A stretch of DNA of 64,000 bases, from the NCBI RefSeq assembly GCF_050624435.1, contig NC_134542.1:15929997-15993996 (forward strand), in the 5' to 3' direction. The notes under the pieces are model-generated. The model searched no databases. It was not told the DNA's origin and saw nothing but the letters and a program-made list of their open reading frames with translations. Below, piece by piece: positions 54,331 to 64,000 of the stretch (position 1 is the stretch's first letter; every line of letters begins with the position of its first letter). Origin of the DNA: Tenrec ecaudatus. Lineage: Eukaryota; Chordata; Mammalia; Afrosoricida; Tenrecidae. The position numbers and the translations under genes were made by a program.

Positions 54331-55075
54331 CTTTTTTTTTTAAATCATTTTATTGGGGGCTCATACAACTCTTAACACAATCCATCCATCCATTGTGTCA
54401 AGCACGTTTGTACATTTGTTGCCCTCGTCATTCTCAAAATATTTGCTTTCTATTGGAGCCTTTGTAATCAGCTCCGCATTTTCCCCCTTCCCTCCCTGCT
54501 CCTCCCTCTCTCATGAACCCTTGAAAATTTATAAATTATTATTATTTTGTTATGTCTTACACTGTCCGACATCTCCCTTCACCCATTTTTCTGTTATCCG
54601 TACTCCAAGGAGGGGGTTATAGGTAGATCCTTGTAATGGATTCCCCCTTTCTACCCCACCTTCCCTCCACCCTCACCCCTGGTCCTGAAGGGATCATCTG
54701 TCCTGGATTCCCTGTGTTTCCAGTTGCTATCTGTACCAGTGTACATCCTCTGGCCTAGCCAGATTTGTAAGGTAGAATTGGGACCATGATAGTGGGGGAT
54801 GGAGGGAGGAAACATTTAAGAACTAGAGGAAAGTTGTATGTTTCATCATTGCTACACTGCACCCTCCTGACTGGCTTGTCTCCTCCCCTTCACCCTTCTG
54901 TAAGGGGATGTCCAGTTACCTACAGATGGGCTTTGGGTCCCCAGTCTGTACTCCCCCTCATTGACAATGATATGATTTTTTGTTCTTTGATGCCTGATAC
55001 CTGATCCCTGGGCACCTCGTGATCACACAGGCTGGTGTGCTTCTTCCATGTGGGCTTTGTTGTCACAGCCTGCTT
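54331..55075 (-). repeat. RTE-type LINE 3' end, longer copy
   Basis: Starts with a T-run (its poly-A tail) and continues for about 740 bases: atcattttattgggggctca, gaagggatcatctgtcctgg and atcacacaggctggtgtgct. I recall this sequence as abundant in afrotherian genomes and probably the 3' part of their RTE (BovB-clade) LINE; the class assignment is by recall. Confidence 0.7.
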
Positions 55076-56293
55076 TGCTCACAGGTTTTCACCCAGAATT
55101 CCAGCTGCCCTGTCAGATTCTGCATTTATGCACCTGAATTAAAGAAGCTGAAGGCGCCACCCTGTTCATGATTTACTGATCAGCTCTCTTGCCCAGTATC
55201 TTGAAAGAGTTGGAAGAAAGTCTTGCCCCAAAGTAGTCAGGATCTGCAGGGAGCTATCATGGAGCTGCCGAGAAAGCAGCAAGAATCTCCAAGGCTCCAG
55301 ACTTACATCAAAGCAGGTGCAGCAGTACCTGTGCACTCAGCGCTGTTCCCACCCCTGTCAGTCAGCCAGTTGGCCATGCTGTTGGGCTGGCATGTGGCTG
55401 AAAGCCATGTCATGGGTGTTTTACTTACTAGCAGGGGTACTGCCCATGGTGGATACATTTTAGCAGAGTTACCAGACTGGGACAGACTAGCAAGAAAGGC
55501 TTGGCGATCTACTTCCAACAATGTCCCCATGAAGTCATGTGGCTACCCATCGAACATTGCCCAAATCATTTGCTCTGGAAATATCATCATGAGGCGCCCC
55601 GTTTAGTGCAGTGTGTGTGTGAGTGTGTATGTGTGTGTGAGTGTGTATGTGTGTGTGGTGGGGCAGGGAGGGTGAGGGAGACCCTCTGTGAAATGGATCA
55701 TCAGAACCGGAGCCCCAACCACGGAATTCCCCAATCTGGTGACCAGGAGGATGGTGCAGGACTAGGTGACACTTGGTTCTGTTTTACCTAATGTCACTGT
55801 GAATTGTAGGAGATTCCTTAACATCTGTCCATCTCTCTCACCCATCCAGAAATGGACTCAGCTGCTCCTGGGGATAGATATATTGCATTCAACTCCATGG
55901 AAGTTACTAGAGAGAATGCTGATTAATAGGACAGATTGCGGCTGAAACCACTGTGCTCAGCTGCCTTTGAAGGTCCAGGGAGCGGTGAGCATGCAGAGCA
56001 GGGATGCCTGGTCCCCCTCAGCTTCCCAGAATGCGGCACAGAAGAGAAACTCTCAGAGCAGACCCCTGAAGGACAATCCGGAGCTAATCAGCCCAAGGAA
56101 GGCAAAGGAGCAGGCCTTCCAGGCAGAGGGGCAGCATGGACAATGACTCAGAGCAGCCAAACAGGGTCTGTGGCAAATGGCTTGTAGCTGAGTTCAACTG
56201 GGTGTCCTAACACCAGAAAGCCAGTCTGAAAAGACTAAGTCAGTCCCCTGTGGGGTCTTCTGTTCTGTTAAAAGTGAACCAGTAATCCACCAG
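55076..56293. other. Intron 4, no gene seen
   Basis: Contains a GT-rich array (55611-55660). A 127-codon open frame at 55223-55606 on the + strand shows no recognised domain; an old LINE remnant cannot be excluded. Confidence 0.4.
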
Positions 56294-56467
56294 AAACCCA
56301 AAGCCAAACGTATTATTATCGAATCGATTCTGACTCATAACGATCCTATAGGACAGGGTAGAGCTGCCCCTGTGAGTTTCTGAATCCCCCTGGGAGGGTC
56401 TGGTGGTTTCAAACAGCTGACCTTAAGGCTAGCAGCCCAATGGGTAGCCACGATGCCCCCAGGGCTC
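56294..56467 (-). repeat. AfroSINE
   Basis: Antisense: atcgaatcgattctgactca, cctataggacagggtagagc, tggtttcaaacagctgacct and gcccccagggctcc. Confidence 0.9.
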
Positions 56468-56561
56468 CCAGCAATACCCGTAGACTCGAAATGCAGCGAC
56501 ATTTGTAGAAGAATAGACATGCCACGTTTTAAAATAATTTCTAATCAGGTAAGTGTTGTTT

Positions 56562-56750
56562 GAGAAAGGTGCCCTGCTGCTGCAGTTGGCTGACCCCTGG
56601 ACGGCTGGCCGGGAGCTCAAACCTGCCCTTAGCTCCATGGGAGAAACCTGCTGCACGCTGCTTGGGAACGAACCCAGTCTTGAGATCCCATGGGGCCAGT
56701 ACAGCTCTGTCCTATCAGGTCCCTGTGCGTGGGCATGGGTTCGGCAGCCA
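56562..56750 (+). repeat. AfroSINE-related SINE, diverged
   Basis: cccatggggccagtacagct followed by ctgtcctatcaggtccctgt, preceded by a ggagctcaaacctgccc block, parallel a sense AfroSINE. Confidence 0.6.
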
Positions 56751-58135
56751 TGGGGGTTGTGGGAGCAGCACATGACATCTTTTTACCTTCAGTTTTGTTG
56801 TGGGAGGTGGATACGTCAAGCCCCTCCATTCTGAGTGGCCAAATTTCAGGGGTACTTTAGGACCCAAAGAGCCCAGTCCATAGCTCTGGACAAGTGTTGT
56901 GGAATTTTAAGAGTGCCACTCGATGGCTCCCTTTGTGTTTACTTCGGGGCGCGAATCCGAGCATGGCATCACCAACAATTATTAATGCTTGCTGAATTCC
57001 TTTTTCATGACGGCAGAGTTTCTATGGTAAAAGGATCCAAGGGTCAAATCAGACGGTTTCAGAATTTTACCCCCCACCATTATGATCAGGATTCAGAGCA
57101 GCTCCATCCCCCCCAGCCCCTCACAATTCCTGGGGCTGCCCTTTTGTGGCCTAACCCCGCCCCCACCCCAGCCCCAGCATCCCTGGGGATTCCTGCACTG
57201 CTTCCCATCCCTTGGAGTGTGTTGTCTTGTCTTCTGAGAATATGACATAAATGGAATCATCCAGCCTGGAACCTTTTTTGAGGTTGACTTCTTTCACTTA
57301 ATTCATCTTGGATGAGTTTCATCCCAGTCATTCCGTGCGTGAATATTTTATTCCATTCTTGTGGCTGAAGAATATTTCATTGGATGGACAAACACCTCGG
57401 CGTATCCGTTCCCCTGTTGAGGTTGCTTTCTAGTTTAGGGTGATTCTGCTCCTTGTGGAGAGGTTTGGGGGAGCCCTCTCTTCATTTCTGCAGGATAAGG
57501 GGTAGAGTGGGAGGAGGAGGGGTCTCATGACCCATCTCTGTTTAACTTCACTGCACAAGACAAAGCAGGTTTGGTGGAGGGGTTGTCTCTGTGTTCCCAC
57601 CGAATCCTCACCCCACCCAGTATTGCCAGTGCTTTTCACTCAGCCGCCCCCCGTGGGTCGGCCAGAGTCTTTCACTCGCCTGTCATCCATATTTTCCCTC
57701 ACGCTACTTTACACGTCTCCATGTTCTTCTTTGCTTTCCATGTATCTCTTCGGCGAAGCGTCTGCTCAACTCACATCCCATCAAACAGTTGTGAAGATGT
57801 TCCTTTTCAGTGTTGATGTGTGTGTGTGTGGGGTGGGGGGGTTTCCTGTTCAGATTCTGAGTAGGACGACCTTGTCAGCTGTGTGCTTTCAGAGCATGTT
57901 CGGTCTCTCCTTTCCGTGTGCGTCTTTTCCTTCTTGAAGCCGTGTCTTTGGCAGAGCAGAAGTTTAATATTTTGATGGCGTCTCTTTGGTCAGTTTTTTG
58001 TTTTATGGGTTGTGCTCTTTGGTGTCCTAAGTATGTCCTTCTTACCTCACCCCCGGGCGTGACGATGTTTCTCCTTTCAAACATGGGAGTGGTGTGGTCT
58101 TACAGTTTACTTTGAGCCGTAAGATCCATGTAGAG

Positions 58136-58326
58136 CAGCGGTTCTCAACCTGTGGGTCGTAACCCCTTTGGGCGTCGAAGGGCCCTTCACAGCGGCCACC
58201 TGATTCATAACAGTAGCAAAATTGCAATTATGAAGTAGCAGCGAAAATAGTTTTATGGTTGGGGGGCACCGCAACATAAAGAACTGTATGAAAGGGTTGC
58301 AGCACGAGGAAGGTTGAGAACCACTG
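58136..58326 (+). mobile_element. SPIN-like non-autonomous hAT transposon
   Basis: A 191-base element with terminal inverted repeats cagcggttctcaac / gttgagaaccactg. Flanks atgtagag (58128-58135) and gtgttgac (58327-58334) are degenerate 8-bp target duplications fitting nTnTnGAn. The internal string attcataacagtagcaaaat is one I recall from SPIN elements, a hAT family that moved horizontally between tetrapods, including tenrecs. It interrupts an L1. Confidence 0.8.
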
Positions 58327-58363
58327 GTGTTGACTCAATTTTCTTGTAAGTTATAATGCTTCG

Positions 58364-58611
58364 GAAAACCCAAACTCCCTACCATCAAGTTGATTCCAAC
58401 TCCTGGTGATCCTGGATTCAGAGTCCAGAGTGCTCACCATTACACCATCCTGGTGATCCTATAGGATAGGGTAGAGCTACCCCTGTGGGCTTCTGAGACT
58501 GTTATTCTTCACGGGAAGCCTCATCTTTCTACTGTGGAGCAGCTGGTGGTTTCAAACTGCTGACCTTGGGGTTCGCAACTCAATGTGTAACCACTATGCC
58601 ACCAGCGCTCC
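58364..58611 (-). repeat. AfroSINE carrying a tRNA-Gln fragment
   Basis: Antisense AfroSINE: caagttgattccaac at the left, ggatagggtagagctacccc, tggtttcaaactgctgacct and ccaccagcgctcc at the right. A 47-base interruption at 58414-58460 (insert plus second target copy) separates gattccaac...gatcct from its normal continuation ataggatagg. Confidence 0.9.
58401..58460 (-). pseudogene. tRNA-Gln(CTG) 5'-half pseudogene insertion with 13-bp target duplication
   Basis: Two identical 13-mers, tcctggtgatcct, lie at 58401-58413 and 58448-58460. Between them, 34 bases (58414-58447) read on the minus strand as tggtgtaatggtgagcactc followed by tggactctgaatcc. This matches nucleotides 8 to about 41 of mammalian tRNA-Gln with anticodon CTG, including the D-arm and anticodon loop. 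It lacks the 5' seven bases, the 3' half, CCA and any poly-A. The structure fits the class called tailless retropseudogenes. It is not a functional tRNA. Confidence 0.85.
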
Positions 58612-58980
58612 TCCTGGGAAGCTTAAGTCAGGGTATATTTATTTATTTATTCTTACGGAGGGCTGTTTGTCCCGCCACTATTTGCTGAAAAGATTATCCT
58701 TTCTCCTTGAGTTATTTTGTACCTTTGTCCAAAAACAACTGGCCGCATTTGTGTGGATCTATTTTTAAGCTCTCTGTTCGGTTCTGTTGAGCTCTGCATC
58801 TGTTCCTTGGCCAATACCACAGTGTCTTGATCACTTTACTTTTATGGTAATTCTTAAAACCATGTAGTCTGATTCGGACGCCCTCAACTTTTATTTTCAT
58901 TTTGAAAAATTGTTTTGCAATTAGATTTTCTTTGATTTCCCACTTATACTTTAGAAACAACCTGTCTCCATCTTAAAAAA

Positions 58981-59555
58981 TAAAATAAAAACTCTGGCGA
59001 GGAACAAATTATGTTTGAAAGGTATTTTATTCTGGGCTTGGACCAGTTACATATTTTGAAAACAGAGAATGAGAACGCAATGAATCTGGTGCTAATAAAT
59101 GTAGATTTAATACAGTTCTCTGTCAAGTTAGAAGTACTAGTCTACTTTAAATTCCCTCTAATATAACTCTAAATAAGACTTCCCTCCATAGTGATGCTGG
59201 GTGACAGACTAGGACAGCCACATCGGGTCCCCAAGGCTGTGCATTTTTAGAGGAACAGATTGCCAGATCACCGAGCAGTTTGGGGGAAGTGCTCGGCTCT
59301 AAGTCAGAGAAGTTGAGCAAAGTGCTGATGTCTGAACCCGAGATAAGTTTGGAATTGCCACCCATGTGTAACCTGCCTTATGCATTTGCCATGCAACTTC
59401 TAAATCAGCTTTGGGACCAAGGAAGCCAATGAGAAATCGCTTAATGTATTTGCATGAAGAATCGGTCAGCCTGCCCCGGGCTTCCATATCATCGATTTCA
59501 TTAGTATCAGTTTAAGCATCTAGACTCTTTGAAATCTCTCACAAGTGCATGCTGT
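58981..59555. other. Intron 4, no gene seen
   Basis: AT-rich sequence. Nothing can be assigned. Confidence 0.5.
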
Positions 59556-60070
59556 GTTAGTCTGGGTAGACTAGAGAAACAAATCCATGGACACACGTAT
59601 GTTTTGAAGAAAGAGATTTATATACAAGAGCAATTGAACATTGAGAAAACATCCCATATCAAGTCCATAAGTCCTATATTAGGCCATATGTCCAACACCA
59701 ATCTATAAATTCCTCTTCAGACTCACAAAACACATGCAGTGATGCTGAATGTAGAAGATCACAGGTCAGTGGGTAGAAAGTCTTTGGATCCAGTGGCATT
59801 GGAAACATCTTAGCACTGGCAGGGGTCTCTACATGGCTTCTCCAGCACCCAGGGTTGCATCAGGGTGGGTCCATGTGTCTTGTCAGCCCCTATGTCTCCC
59901 AGGGTGTAAGGAGAGTTTCCCACCTCCAATGAGGCAAATAGTGGAGTTCCCAGAATCCTTAGGGGAAGGCTATGCCCACTCAGAAGCCTTATTGGCTATG
60001 ACCTGATTGACAGGCGAGACTCCACCCTTACACACGTAATCCTTAAATTGACACTTATATAACAACAACA
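59556..60070. repeat. Unclassified interspersed repeat, about 510 bp
   Basis: Starts tgtgttagtctgggtagact and ends tgacctgattgacaggcgag then ccttaaattgacacttatat. I recall near-identical strings recurring in afrotherian genomes, but cannot place the family with confidence (LINE 3' region or LTR). Confidence 0.5.
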
Positions 60071-60649
60071 CATGCTATTACCTGGGGGGTTAGGCCAGTG
60101 TCCTGAACATGAATGAAAACTAGAATATCAGAAATTCAGGGAGGGAAGCAGAAGGTAAGGCGTTGTCAATCCCCTATACCCCGGCCTGTGTTTGTCCCAG
60201 AGAGACAAAGTCACTGTTGTTGTAGCCTTCTGCACGTCTTTCTTCTCCTAGTCTAGAATTTCATTGCTAGGCGCCCATGGACTTTGAATGCCACGTGATA
60301 CCTAATGTTCTGGACCAATGGATATACATACTAGGTATTTGTATGGATTTTTAAAAACCCATCTTCTACTATTTTGAGTAGGATTAAAATGTAACACAGA
60401 CTCAGTCAATGTATTGTGGAAATAAACTTGACATAGAATCAAGCATTTAACAAATGAGTCTCAAATGGGCAGAGACTGCCTGCGAACCTCGGGCAGGATC
60501 TGCGGGGTGGGGAGGTGGAGGATGGGAGGCCTTCGTACGTGTCCTGTCAGCTCTCCTGGCAGCCCGGGTGTGCATGCCAGGACTGCCAGCTTCGTTCACT
60601 GTATGAGCCTAATCCGGAAGCGCAGGGCTCTGTGCAGTCTTCTCATTTC

Positions 60650-61155
60650 AGGTTGGTCCTTACGATCCGTTTTCTTTCTCATATTTATGACGATTGGTGT
60701 TTGTGGTGGCAGCCATGTAGTTCGCACAGTGTTTGCCGATTCAGCACTTTTTGTGAAGTCATTTCGTGTAACAGTGAGTGATATCAATAATCATGCTATG
60801 CAACCTTCACCCACAATCCTCACCAGATTTCCCATCGCCGTAACCCAGAAACTCACTGTACCCCAAGTCAAGGCTCTCCCTTTCCCCCTCAGCCCCCAGG
60901 AACTAAGAAACGGGGGTATCCAAACATTTCCCTGTTGTTATGGGTGGTTTTTTTTTTTCATTTCAGGGAGGGCTTGTGACATTTGTCCTTTGGCGGTGGC
61001 TTTGGGTACCTCTTTGCAGAGCTTTCAAAGTGCTTCTATGCTGGTGCCGGTTCCAGACTGCATTTCTCTCTGGGGCTGGGTTGTAGGTCGTTGTGTGTCC
61101 ATCCCACGTTTTGTTGATTCAGCATCTGCTGACAGACATTTAGGCTGCTGGGGGA
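60650..61155. repeat. Old L1 3'-region fragment
   Basis: tcatgctatgcaaccttcac, then catcgccgtaacccagaaac, cccctcagcccccagg and tgctgacagacatttaggct follow the order of a mammalian L1 3' region. Strongly diverged. Confidence 0.5.
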
Positions 61156-61191
61156 GAAAATAAATGAAGCCAATCACAACCAAACCCAAAG

Positions 61192-61241
61192 ACCACCACC
61201 ACCACCACTAAGACCACCACCACCACCAACAACAACAACAA
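61192..61241. repeat. (ACC)n(AAC)n trinucleotide repeat
   Basis: ACC units followed by ACA units. Confidence 0.9.
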
Positions 61242-61244
61242 TGC

Positions 61245-61931
61245 AAAAACCCGGTAGTCTTGAGATGACTGGATAAGGTTCAAATGTCAGCTAAGTAACC
61301 CCAGCATTTCCGCAGCAGGTCCACCCTGCATTGAAGGGGGCAGTGCCGAAGGCCTCCAGCCGTCACATGAGTCCATTTCAATGACTTATGCGAAGGCAGG
61401 ATGGCCCCTCGGGGATAGTTCGGCGGCTCCGTGGAAGGCATTCTTTCCTCACTTTGCGTTCCCAAAAAGCATTTCTTTAGCCCTCATCCGTGACCGTGTA
61501 GGGGTAGCATGTACACATATGCAAATGAAAGGCCTCTCTTTCCGGTGATTGGAGAAAGGTATGTCGCCATGAAGAAGTCTTGGACAACTCTGTGGTGAGC
61601 TCTCCAGCTTCAGTCGTGTCACCCAGGCCACCGTTTCCCCAGGGGAGGACAGAGAGGTAGTAATTGCTCAGTAGAACATTGGTCGTCCTGCAGCGCTGTT
61701 TAGAATTCGATGCGTTCCTGTAGTTTTCCCGCGTGGACTTTGATCCTGACCTGGGTGATCTCGTGACTATGTCAGAGAAGAACTAGACTTTCAGTGGCTG
61801 CTTTTTTATTTTTTTAAGTGGGCCTCCAGGCCTTTCTTCTGAGGTGCTTCGGACAACTCAAACTTAGACCCTCTCTGTTCCAGGCGAGCGTGCTCATCGC
61901 CCACTTGCACGCTGCAGCGTGACCCTGCGCG
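61245..61931. other. Intron 4, no gene seen
   Basis: No feature supported. Confidence 0.5.
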
Positions 61932-62012
61932 CCCATTTTACAGATGAAGAAAGTGAGGTGCTGAGACGTCGAGGCTCCCAAACTAGTCGGCGGCCGAATT
62001 GAGACCAGAACC
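61932..62012 (-). repeat. MIR SINE fragment
   Basis: cccattttacagatgaagaa, agtgaggtgctgagacg and, after a shortened core, aattgagaccagaacctc match antisense MIR. Confidence 0.75.
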
Positions 62013-63470
62013 TCATTTTCCTGATCAGAAAGGGCCTTTTCACTATCAGACAAAGCGAAGCCCTTTCCGTGAGAAAGAACGTCAAAGCACCGAGCTTCCA
62101 ACCCTCAGGCAAAAGTTATTAGATTAAAAACATTTTTTAAAAGATAAAAACAAAAATGAAAAAGGCGACCAAAACGGAATTCAGTAGCACCAGCTCTGGG
62201 TTTGAAATGTGTGTGCATGTGTGTTTTTAAAGATGGGTGCATTCATCTTTCTTTCCTTTAAAACACAACCAATGTTATTCCCCACGTGTGGTCTCTCTGT
62301 CGGGGTTAGCAGTTCTTGGTCCATGGCTCTACCTTGTCTCAGAATTCAATATATCCTCTATTACCTCTAAAGTGCTCACTTGCCACGCACAACCTCTGGA
62401 CTTACCTTTTGATCTAGATATAAAACAGGCAGAAGCAGTTCCGTGGCTGCTTCTCATGTAATCCGATTCCCGGAATTGGGAATTTTCATCTCAGAACGTA
62501 CCAGGAAGTGGGGGATCTGGGCTCTTTCAGACAGAGATGTGGTGCTGGAGTTTTTCCAACTGCTTCCCAGGCAGTGCGCGTCTGCGGGCTCGTTTAGGGG
62601 TGGGAGAGCGGCCCCTTGTTCTCACAAGGACCTGCTCTCGGGTAGACCTCAGCTGCCTGGAGCACCTAAGGCGCCTTCTCGGAAGAAGGCCGCAGTCGTC
62701 CCCACCTGCAGGAAGGAGTTTTCTTGTTCTAGTGCCCGTGGAGGCTGGCCGGCCACGCACTACACAGTCAGTCTCAGGAGTCGGGCTTTTGGAATCGACT
62801 CCAGGGTGGGGACTTTGGTGTTTTGGTTTGGGGTTTAACTGGTGCCGTACAAGTAAATATCTGATTTGACCCCAAAGAAGATGATTTGAGAGAAGAAAAA
62901 CAAAACGAAACAAAATCAGTGTTTCCAGTTACAGAATCTTAAAAAAAAACACAAACAACCCACCACCACCACCACCACCAAATCCCTCGAACTGAATGTC
63001 AGGTCCACACCGTTGAAAGATATCGTCAGTGCCTAATAACACTCAGATTAAAATGAAATCCTTTATCTACCCCCAATCTTCTCTACCGCCAACAATGTCC
63101 CTGGTTTCAGAATCAAGCAAAAAGGCGAAAGGTTCCTGCTGGCAAGTGGAGGAGGGAGCGAGCCCCCGTGCTGGGTGTCAGTCTCAGTGCCAAGAGAATG
63201 ACAAGGCTCCTTCGGGAAAATGTGTGATCGTCAAAGAGCAGGTTAGAGTCCATCTCTAGCTCCCTGAAAAGACAGAGGGAAGAGCATCAAGCGTGCTCTG
63301 AATATAAGCTTTGTATTTACATATATTTGCATCAAGGTACTTGGATTGAAAAAACAGACCCAAACTACCTTAGTCTACTATTATTTAATACTAGCCATAA
63401 AACGATGTTCAATTATAATAATCTGATCAGGGGAATAATAAGAAGAATGCAACGTCATATATAAGAAGGA
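62013..63470. other. Intron 4, no gene seen
   Basis: A CACCAC run lies at 62959-62980. A GC-rich patch at 62550-62800 contains open frames on both strands without recognisable domains. Confidence 0.45.
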
Positions 63471-63471
63471 G

Positions 63472-63540
63472 CTTCGAAAGTTCATGGAAAACTCCACTAT
63501 CCTTTAATTCCATCTTTCCCTGAACTTTTCTGAATGCTCT
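63472..63540. repeat. Short dispersed repeat, copy B
   Basis: gcttcgaaagttcatggaaa, tcctttaattccatctttcc and ctgaacttttctgaa parallel the copy at 33086-33155; the complementary ends (gttcatgg / ctgaac) suggest a decayed inverted-repeat element. Confidence 0.45.
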
Positions 63541-63559
63541 CCTTGTAATTCTGTGATTG

Positions 63560-63650
63560 AATCCTCCCCACAGGTAAATACTCTCTTCCCATTTTGCACA
63601 TGAAATCATGGAGGCTTAGAAAGGGGCAGGCCTAGCCACGGCTCTTTCCA
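63560..63650 (-). repeat. Possible MIR fragment
   Basis: cccattttgcacatgaaatc followed by ggaggcttagaaaggg is weakly MIR-like in antisense. Confidence 0.4.
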
Positions 63651-64000
63651 CCACCAGCGTTTTATCTAAAAAACCAAAACCCCAACCGAATTGGATGGTG
63701 GGATGGGAATGAACTGGAATGTGAGTTCATTTAAAATGTCAGCGGTGGCGTTCGAGAGCGCGCAGGTCAGATGGAAGAGGGAAGGGGTCTGAGGGCACCC
63801 AGTCTTTCTTCTAGATGGGCAGACTGTTGTTACTAACCCTGTCCATCCCTCCCTGGACACCTCCCAGCGTGGGCATGCCCAAGCTGGGACCAGGACAGGA
63901 GGCTGTGGGGTGGCTGGCTGGGAGGCACAGAGGTGGGGAGTCTCTCACTTGCTGTCTGGCTAAGATGCCTTCTAGCCTAAGTTCCCTAACCCCTGCCCAC

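Larger units (their letters stand above)
57232..58980 (-). repeat. Old L1 LINE, end of ORF2 into 3' region, interrupted
   Basis: Read antisense, the window shows the familiar L1 order: gcagagcagaagtttaatat, tgctctttggtgtcctaagt, then after two insertions accatcatgt-type spacer, ctttgtccaaaaacaactgg, gctctctgttcggttctgtt and gttccttggccaataccaca. At the left end attttattccattcttgtgg and attggatggacaaacacctc belong to the L1 3' region. It is split by a SPIN element (58136-58326) and an AfroSINE (58364-58611). The reading frame is decayed. Confidence 0.75.

Noticed and set aside
57232-58980. Functional tRNA gene at the tRNA-Gln match
   Set aside because: Only about half of the tRNA is present, without the acceptor 5' strand or the T arm, and it lies inside a SINE.
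60465-61163. 232-codon + frame
   Set aside because: It overlaps L1-like 3'-region sequence and has no reverse transcriptase or other L1 protein motif.

Overview
The window is mammalian nuclear DNA. It contains two recognisable protein-coding genes, both on the + strand: a complete single-exon gene for a membrane-anchored RING-type ubiquitin ligase (354-1355), and the first four coding exons of PAX3 (19745-24056). The rest is regulatory, intronic and repeat DNA.

The repeat content points to Afrotheria and most likely to a tenrec. There are about twenty copies of a tRNA-derived SINE that matches the AfroSINE family as I remember it. There are 3' ends of the RTE-type LINE that AfroSINEs resemble at their tails. 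There are also two short hAT elements that look like non-autonomous SPIN transposons, which among afrotherians are known to me only from tenrecs. This species call rests on recall of repeat families and was not checked by a search.

Layout. 1-2.2 kb: CpG island with the RING gene. 2.2-19 kb: intergenic DNA upstream of PAX3, AT-rich at first, with several GC-balanced, repeat-free blocks (about 6.9, 12.7, 13.6 and 18.2 kb) that look like upstream enhancers; the 18.2 kb block carries PBX/HOX and MEIS motifs and sits where the neural-crest enhancers of mouse Pax3 lie. 19.1-20.1 kb: PAX3 promoter CpG island with two CCAAT boxes, a TATA-like box and coding exon 1. 21.0-24.06 kb: exons 2-4, encoding the paired domain and octapeptide, with exon-intron phases and sizes as in other mammals. 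24.06-64 kb: apparently all intron 4. No homeodomain exon is seen. Its first 27 kb contain an intronic CpG island and motif-rich blocks that are candidate enhancers, notably a same-strand ACAAAG cluster at 25.6-25.8 kb and a CTTTGA (TCF/LEF-type) cluster at 49.98-50.15 kb. The stretch from about 51.7 to 61.2 kb is repeat-dense.

The most unusual sequence-level observation is at 58.40-58.46 kb: a 34-bp antisense piece of tRNA-Gln(CTG) is inserted in an AfroSINE between two perfect 13-bp direct repeats. The AfroSINE itself lies inside an old L1 that was also broken by a SPIN element, giving a readable order of insertions. I found no undescribed multi-gene system. The interest lies in the little-studied RING gene, candidate PAX3 enhancers and the nested repeats.
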